In this document: one piece after another, positions 57,524 through 64,000 of the stretch
Layout: every line of letters begins with the position of its first letter
How positions within the stretch are numbered: position 1 is the first letter of the stretch
From: Acarospora socialis
Taxonomy: Eukaryota; Ascomycota; Lecanoromycetes; Acarosporales; Acarosporaceae
Assembly (NCBI GenBank): GCA_025617375.2
Contig: JAMYGW020000002.1
Coordinates: 2,542,001-2,606,000, forward strand
Reading direction: 5' to 3'
DNA: 64,000 nucleotides
The notes under the pieces: generated by a model
Database searches by the model: none
Seen by the model: only the letters and a program-made list of their open reading frames with translations
Told to the model about the DNA's origin: nothing
Translations under genes and position numbers: made by a program

Positions 57524-59625
57524 ATGGGCCCTCCTCCAGCGGTGGTGATCATAGCCAGGCAAGTCACCACGATCCTAAAGGCTCTCATTCAATAGGAATA
57601 TAAAAGGCTTTGTGGGCGGATCGGAGTATTTGAAGCTAACCAAGTCTCAGACATGGCGCACGACTTGACGCAGCAGACAAGCAATGGCACCTCACCTCCC
57701 CAACGCCATATGATCCTCCACTAACATACGGCGGCTGGACTCAGTCGAGGGCGCTTGGCGCAAGGATAGCAAGTATACTGCAGGCGCAGAAAGCTTCGTA
57801 CCATGACCGACCCAGACAAAACGGCTTTACCAGAGAGCCAAACCTGTTGGACAACAGTGAGGCCTCCGTAGCAAAGGAGCAGCCCATGCAAGATCCAAGA
57901 CCCACAAGAAAAGAGAAAAGAAAGTACAAAATAGTCATACACACGTCACCATTTCTTCGCTGTGTGCAGACTTCAATTGCCATCAGCGCCGGTATAGCGC
58001 AGTACCATGGTTCGTCACTGAATAATGGCCATTTTCAGAGCTCAAAACCGCATCACATGCATTCGGGCTCACCCCATGTTCGACCGACGGAGTCAGGCAA
58101 CTCCCCGTATCTAGCAGCAATACCGGAGCCTGAAAGAGAGACTGCACTGCAATCGCCGAAGAAAGAGCAAAGAGTAAAGCAACCCACCAAACCTCTACTC
58201 AGACTCGACGCTTTCCTAGGAGAGTGGCTATCGCCCGATTATTTCGATCTCATTACGCCTCCGCCGAGCTCTTTATTGATGATAGCGAGTGCGAAGGCAG
58301 AATTACTACGGCCGGGAGAGTACACAGAATCACTGTATGATTCGTTGCACCGCTCAGGGAACTTTCCTGGAGGCTGGAGGAGCGGGTGGGGTGGCAACAC
58401 TCCAACCACAGACAGCGACGATGACGGGCCACTGGTATCTCTACCCAACTTCGGTCATACATTACCGACCCGCACCCGAGCAAGTAGCCACAGCAGCTCA
58501 ACCAGTATTGGAAGCGGGAAGGTGCTCTCTAAGCTTTCAACGGCACTCATTCATGACTATGGCTACATGCCTCCTACGCCTACATATGCCGTCTCGCCCT
58601 CAGAGCCAATACCTCCCGGCTATGTCGCCCACGCTCGGGATGCTTGTGTAGATGTGGATTATCAGTGGGACAGTATGCGGGAGCCGCAGAACTGGGGCAA
58701 CGGTGGCGAATACGGTGAAGAATGGACCGCAATGCACAAACGGTTTCGTGCAGGTCTCCAGAAGAAGATAACCTGGTACAGGAATCACGAAGCCGACGAA
58801 AGACCTGGAAGCGCATCTAGTAGCAAATCCTCCAGTCATGGTACTGCTGAGTCTACGAGTGATCAAGTTGATACAGTGCTCATCCTGGTTACTCACGGGG
58901 CTGGTTGCAATGCGCTTATTGGCGCACTGACTAACCAACCAGTACTCCTGGATGTGGGCATGGCCTCACTCACTATGGCGGTCAGAAAGGAGATTCCAGA
59001 GGAAGAATCAGACTTCGAAACCGACTCCGAAAGGCGAGTACCATCTAGCTCTCATCGACGGTCTTCAATGGATCTGGGTCTCTCGAATGACTACGATATG
59101 AAGCTCGTCGCTTCGACAGAGCACCTCCGGGCTGGGTCCAACCCACTGAGTCCGTCACAAGCACCGTCACCTCGAACATCATCACCACAAATTTCTACGC
59201 ACAGGCATCGCTACGGTTCGATTCCTTCTGTCAATGCTCCAATTGACGGACAACTTTTCCTCGGAGAGCCTGCTATATCTCGAACAACATTGAGGAATGG
59301 TCTCTCTGGCTTACCACAGAGGAGCGCAAGCACAGCATCGCCTACGAGCCCGTTGACAGGACTATGGAGTGGACCTTCCTCCGCGGGTGCTAGCCAACAG
59401 AGGGAGACTGGAGATCCTCCGAATGACCCGTTGGTAGCAAACATATCAAAGGAAAACGTCCAGACGGAGATGAAGATGAAGAACGGATCAAGTGGTCCCT
59501 CATCTAATCAACCTACAAATGGAACAAACAACACACACGGGCTTTGGGGTGCTTCGTTATCAGGACTACGGAACGAACGGGAGACAGCGCTTAAACGAAG
59601 ATGGACTGTCAACGAGCATCGCTAA
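57524..59625 (+). CDS. Histidine-phosphatase (phosphoglycerate-mutase-like) protein
   Basis: Exons 57524-57558 and 57651-59625; 669 aa. The start MGPPPAVVIIARHGARLDAA is created only by joining ATAGCCAG at 57558 to ACATGGC at 57651, through an intron with a GC donor (AG|GCAAGT) and a CTAAC branch-like site 17 nt or so before the CAG. The result places the catalytic RHG (Arg12, His13) correctly. Further motifs are HTSPFLRCVQTS and, far downstream, LILVTHGAGCNALIGAL with the second catalytic His. Between and after them are long Ser/Pro-rich insertions. The fold is shared by phosphoglycerate mutases, UBASH3-type phosphatases and the TFIIIC tau55 subunit; which activity applies here is not clear. 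Confidence 0.8.
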
Positions 59626-60213
59626 GCGTCCTTTTAAACAAAATCTTGGCGTTTGCCTGTGATATAACATTGCGCGAGCATACCAACCCCTTTCGTAAGG
59701 GCCAATCCAGCGTTTTAGCCTGCATCAAACTTGCTCTCATTTATCTGCGGTTCCAATACTGAGGAACTCTCTTCTCGATCGATATCATATGCGGTTTTGC
59801 TTAAGGAGCGTGGTGTTTGGAGAAAATAACGCAGCTTAATATGAACCTTCACTCTTCCTCAATACCTAGTACCAATCCCGTCATTTGCGACCTGAGATAT
59901 CTGACCGTGCCTGTAGTATATCTAGTCATCCGTGCAGAATTGTAGCTACTCTCGAGTGTTTTCAGTAAGCTCAGAAAGCCCGAGGCCCGTATATAGGTAC
60001 CATCACATGATATATGCTGGCAGAATGGGCCCCGCACGGCTGACCGCCGGTAAAATAGTTAGTCCTAGTAGGAAGTGTAGCTCCAGGCTTGTTGACCTCA
60101 TTCCATATCTGTGTTGTGACTCTCCTGCGAGGGAGGTGATGACCACGAAGCGTCCACTCCCTCCACTTGGTCCTGACCAGTAAACTGCCAAGGGCAATAT
60201 CAATGGGGACATC
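59626..60213. other. Intergenic
   Basis: 588 nt between two same-strand genes, with no discrete feature recognised. Confidence 0.4.
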
Positions 60214-62298
60214 ATGGCTTCTGAGTTCATGACCTTTTCGAGCCACCGCACGGGACCCGCAGACCTTCGCTTCCTTCACTACAACGATGTTTACCATATT
60301 GAGTATGCTCTATAACCCGTTCCGGGCCTGATTAGACCACATCGTTGATTCGCTCGGGCAGGGCAGGGTCGGCTGAACCGGTTGGGGGTATCGCACGTTT
60401 CCAGACCCTTGTGAACCATTACCGATCTAATCCCAGATATGCCGGTCAACCTGAGCTGCTCACTTTGTTCTCTGGAGATGCCTTCAATCCTAGTATGGAG
60501 AGTTCCGTAACCAAAGGTAGTCACATGGTTCCCATACTGAATAGAGTTGGAACTTTGGTGGCTTGTGTGGGTGTGAGTATGCTTCAATCAATTCATAAGA
60601 TGCTCGGAACAGACAGCTGATCGTGATTCGGCGAGTAGAATCATGACCTTGACTTTGGCGTCACCCAGTTCAGACATTTAAGAGATCAGTGCACATTCCC
60701 CTGGCTCCTCGCAAATGTGCTGGACCCCGGTCTGGGCGAGAATGTCAGTCTCGGCAATTGTCCCAAAACAGTCATATTGACCTCGTCCAATGGCATCAAG
60801 ATTGGTATAATTGGCTTGGTGGAACGAGAATGGTGATTTAACTGCCATCTTAAGCCCAAGAACAAGCTCACATGCCTCGAATAGGCTTGACACGATCAAT
60901 TCTCTACCGCCGCATCTCATCTACAAGTCCGCTTCTGCCACAGCCAATGAACTCGTCCCAGCTCTCCATGCAAGTGGAGCCGAGATTGTCATTGCTCTTA
61001 CGCATATGCGTGAACCTAATGATCTGAAGCTTGCTGAAAAGACTCCGCCGGGGCTGATCGACATCATTCTTGGCGGCCACGATCACTTCTATGCACACCA
61101 CTTTGTCAATGGAACACACGTGTTGCGCTCTGGTAGTGATTTCAAACAGTTGAGCTACATCGAAGCAAGGCGCAAACAAGGGGATACGCCAGGGTGGGAT
61201 ATTGATATTACGGGAAGAGATGTTGTCAGGGATATTATCGAAGACCAAGCTACTGTCGAGCTTGTCGAGAAGTTATCTTCGTCACTCAAGAGTAAGCTGG
61301 AGAAACCTATCGGTTACACTGCCGTGCCTCTCGACGGTCGCTTCACCATGGTACGAACACGAGAGACCAACCTAGGGAACTTTGTGTGCGATCTGATGCG
61401 TTTCTACTACAATGCGGACTGCACGATAATGGCCTCAGGAACTATTAGAGGGGATCAGATATACTTGCCTGGAATACTCCGACTCAAAGATATCCTAACA
61501 TGCTTTCCGTTCGAGGACCCTGTTGTAGTGATCAAAGTTAAGGGCAAAGCAATTCTAGCAGCGCTCGAGAACGCTGTTAGTCTTGTTCCAGCTTTGGAGG
61601 GCCGGTATCCGCAGGTCGCGAACATCTTCTTCGAATACGACCCGAAACTGCCATCGGGGCAGAGAATCTTGTGGACGGATGTTGGAGATGACCCACTGGA
61701 TATGGAGAAGGAGTACGTTCTAGCAACGAGAGGATACATGGGCCGTGGGAAAGATGGGTATGACTCGTTACTAGTCAAGAGCGAAGGGGGAGAGGCGGAG
61801 GAGCTTGTGAGCGAGGAGAATGGTATACTCATCAGCATGATACTGCGCCAGTACTTCATGTCGCTCAAGGTTCTGGGGCGATGGAGAAGGTGGGGCCCAA
61901 ACTTACATAGACATTGGGCTGGCGTCCATGAAGGAATGAGCGAGAGTATCCGGGAACCAGGCTTGCCGGAGCACGCGAAGAAGACATCAATGCGTAACAC
62001 GCATGGTAATCATCATCATCACCACCATGGACACCGGACACAGGTGGATGGTCACTTGGTGGATAGTGACACCGACGACGAACGTGACCATGCTCACCAT
62101 GTGCCGTCCGATGCGGAAGAAACGGAAAGACAGGGACATCTTATGAGGACTGTAAGTAGGAAGTGGATGAGACTGGCTGGTATTCAGCACAAGCATGTCG
62201 CAACGGCGGAAGACGACGAGGAAGAATTCCTACCGCACTGGACAAGAGGTATCGCGCCTAAGCTGGAGGGACGAATCCTCATTCGAGGAGAAACATGA
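60214..62298 (+). CDS. 5'-nucleotidase/UshA-like metallophosphoesterase
   Basis: Exons 60214-60302, 60362-60572, 60639-60832 and 60885-62298; 635 aa. The calcineurin-like catalytic blocks are in order: LRFLHYNDVYHIE (Asp25, His28), LLTLFSGDAFNPS, VGNHDLDFG (joined across an intron), VIALTHMREPND and ILGGHDHFY. The 5'-nucleotidase C-terminal domain follows (GNFVCDLMRFYYNADCTIMASGTIRG, PGILRLKDILTCFPFEDPV). No signal peptide is seen, so it is likely cytosolic. A late His run (NHHHHHHGHR) and acidic stretch precede the end. The start is one of two nearby ATGs (60214 or 60229). Substrate range is unknown; nucleotides or other phosphomonoesters are expected. Confidence 0.85.
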
Positions 62299-62687
62299 AG
62301 CTTTATCTGAAGTACTGCCACAACCAACGACAACTACTGAATTATGATCGATAACGAAACATCTATCAAAACATCATCTGTTCATACTACTATGAAAGGA
62401 CATGAATGCTATAATAAAGCCGTTTGGCATAATAGCTTTAAGACTCTGAGTAACCGGCAATACACACGTCTCTTGATGTCTTAGTTCCCATTCATAATGG
62501 TATCTACCGTAAAGTGATCTGCACATCCAAATTGTGGTATACTACCGTAGGTAGCTTCGTTGAATGAAGTGGCCCCCGTCCAGTCCTGTTCGCTTAGCCC
62601 TTGTCCCTGTATATCATTCTCTCCGTCACTAAACGTCCTTACGAACCAACCTCAATAGAACCAGCAAATTCCACAGTCGTCACCATA
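62299..62687. other. Intergenic
   Basis: 389 nt upstream of GPI8. It contains the 19-nt match 62588-62606 to 18092-18110 and a CT-rich leader. Confidence 0.4.
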
Positions 62688-63943
62688 ATGAGGTCCAATC
62701 TTCTGCTTCTCATCTTCCTCGTCCTCCTTTCTCCCCTCCTCATCCTCTCATCTCACACCAGCAACTGGGCCGTCCTCGTCTCCACATCCCGCTTCTGGTT
62801 CAACTACCGACACCTGGCCAATGTCCTCTCACTCTACCGCACCGTCAAACGGCTCGGGATCCCCGACTCACAGATCATCCTGATGCTCCCCGACGACATG
62901 GCGTGCAACCCGCGCAACGCGTTCCCCGGCACCGTCTACAACAACGCGGACCGGGCGTTGGACCTGTACGGCGACAACATCGAGGTCGATTACCGCGGGT
63001 ACGAGGTGACGGTGGAGAACTTCATCCGGCTGCTGACGGACCGCCTGGGCGAGGACGTACCGCGGAGCAAGAGGCTGGGCAGCGACGAGCGGAGCAACGT
63101 GCTCGTGTACATGACGGGGCACGGCGGCAACGAGTTCTTAAAGTTTCAGGATAGCGAGGAAATTGGGGCGTGGGATCTGGCGGATGCGTTTGAGCAGATG
63201 TGGGAGAAGAAGAGGTAGGGGGTTCATCTTTTCGCATGCCCCACGGTTCGGGATCTGGATTGTATGGAAGTAATATTGATGGCTGAATTAGGTATAATGA
63301 GATGCTCTTCATGATCGACACCTGCCAGGCCAACACCATGTACTCGCGCTTCTACTCCCCCAATATCATCGCCACCGGCTCCTCCGAGATCGACCAGTCC
63401 TCCTACTCCCACCACGCCGACAACGACGTCGGCGTCGCCGTCATCGATCGCTACACCTACTACAATCTCGACTTCCTCGAGACTCAGGTGCGGGAACCGA
63501 GCTCCAAAAAAACGCTGGCGGACCTGTTCGATAGCTACGACGAGTCGAAGATCCACAGCCACCCGGGTGTGAGGTGGGATCTGTTTCCAGGTGGCGAGGA
63601 GGAGGGGAGGAAGAGGCTGGTCATGGATTTCTTCGGGAATGTGCAGAATGTGGAGGTTGGAAGTGGGGTGGAAATTGAGACCGAGTGGAAGGAGGATTTG
63701 ATACAGCTGGGCAAGATGATTGCTGCAACGCGCAAGACGCGGAACGGCACCAGTGATGACAAGCAAGCCGTGGTGATTGGAGAGAAGGTCAAGGCAGATA
63801 GTCAAGCACCGCAGCGGAAAGGGAGGCCGGGCGCGGTCAAGGTCGAGGCGGAAGCAGGATGGGGTTCTAGGATCGTAGGGGCTTGGGCGTTGGGAGGCTG
63901 TGCGTTGTTGTGGTTCGCAGGGTCGTGGATAGAGTCTCAATAG
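62688..63943 (+). CDS. gpi8: GPI-anchor transamidase catalytic subunit GPI8
   Basis: Exons 62688-63214 and 63292-63943; 392 aa. A signal peptide ([18 protein letters not shown]) precedes the C13 peptidase domain, starting [20 protein letters not shown]. The catalytic pair is His145 in [13 protein letters not shown] and Cys187 in [12 protein letters not shown], 42 residues apart as in the yeast enzyme. A C-terminal hydrophobic helix ([20 protein letters not shown]) anchors it in the ER membrane. It cleaves the C-terminal signal of proteins and transfers them to GPI, so it would process the surface protein at 7931-8939. The start was moved from the open upstream frame to the ATG directly before the signal peptide. 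Confidence 0.95.
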
Positions 63944-64000
63944 TATCGGTGTGTGACATGCTTTGGTCAGCATTCGGAGGCGTTGCATTGCTGGAGTCGG

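Overview
This is a gene-dense nuclear window from a filamentous ascomycete (Pezizomycotina). The basis is short spliceosomal introns (mostly 50-120 nt, GTANGT-type donors, YAG acceptors), intron-rich housekeeping genes, and families typical of that group: a NACHT-ankyrin STAND protein, a fungal-type FMO, a GPI-anchored surface protein and an NKIN-type kinesin. I cannot place it to class with confidence. No organelle, bacterial or CRISPR features are seen.

Layout. 0.6-10.6 kb: CSN12/Thp3-type PCI protein (-), a frameshifted FMO (+), a SigF-like NTF2 protein (+), a GPI-anchored surface protein (+) and mitochondrial 1-Cys peroxiredoxin PRX1 (+). 11-18 kb: an uncharacterised protein (+), a secreted protein (-), a polytopic membrane protein (+) and the E2 enzyme UBC7 (+). 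18.4-21.8 kb: a STAND/NLR-like protein with nearly identical ankyrin repeats. 22-37 kb: MSC2 zinc transporter (-) and ALG1 (+) facing away from each other, a TFIIIC subunit (+), a two-TM-helix protein (+), the mitochondrial carnitine carrier (-) and a cytochrome P450 (+). 37-46.3 kb: acetyl-CoA acetyltransferase (-) divergent from RAD6 (+), kinesin-1 (+) and bleomycin hydrolase (+). 46.9-57 kb: a single-pass membrane protein (-), then an AT-richer accessory stretch with an orphan gene remnant, a secreted HEXXH metalloprotease carrying an extra cysteine-bearing C-terminal region (-), an Hsp70/actin-like ORF lacking a clear start (+) and a Tc1/mariner-type MITE. 57.5-64 kb: a histidine-phosphatase protein whose start depends on a GC-AG intron (+), a 5'-nucleotidase-like metallophosphoesterase (+) and GPI8 (+).

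Functionally, most genes are unlinked housekeeping genes: ubiquitin conjugation (UBC7, RAD6, CSN12), ER glycosylation and GPI anchoring (ALG1, GPI8), mitochondrial acyl and redox metabolism (carnitine carrier, ACAT, PRX1), transport (kinesin-1, MSC2) and Pol III transcription (TFIIIC). GPI8 would act on surface proteins such as the 8 kb gene product. I found no convincing biosynthetic cluster and no retroviral or LTR element. The least ordinary items are the NLR ankyrin array, the metalloprotease fusion, the GC-AG start intron and the MITE. Exon coordinates were derived by hand from reading frames and splice motifs; phase was checked for every spliced gene.
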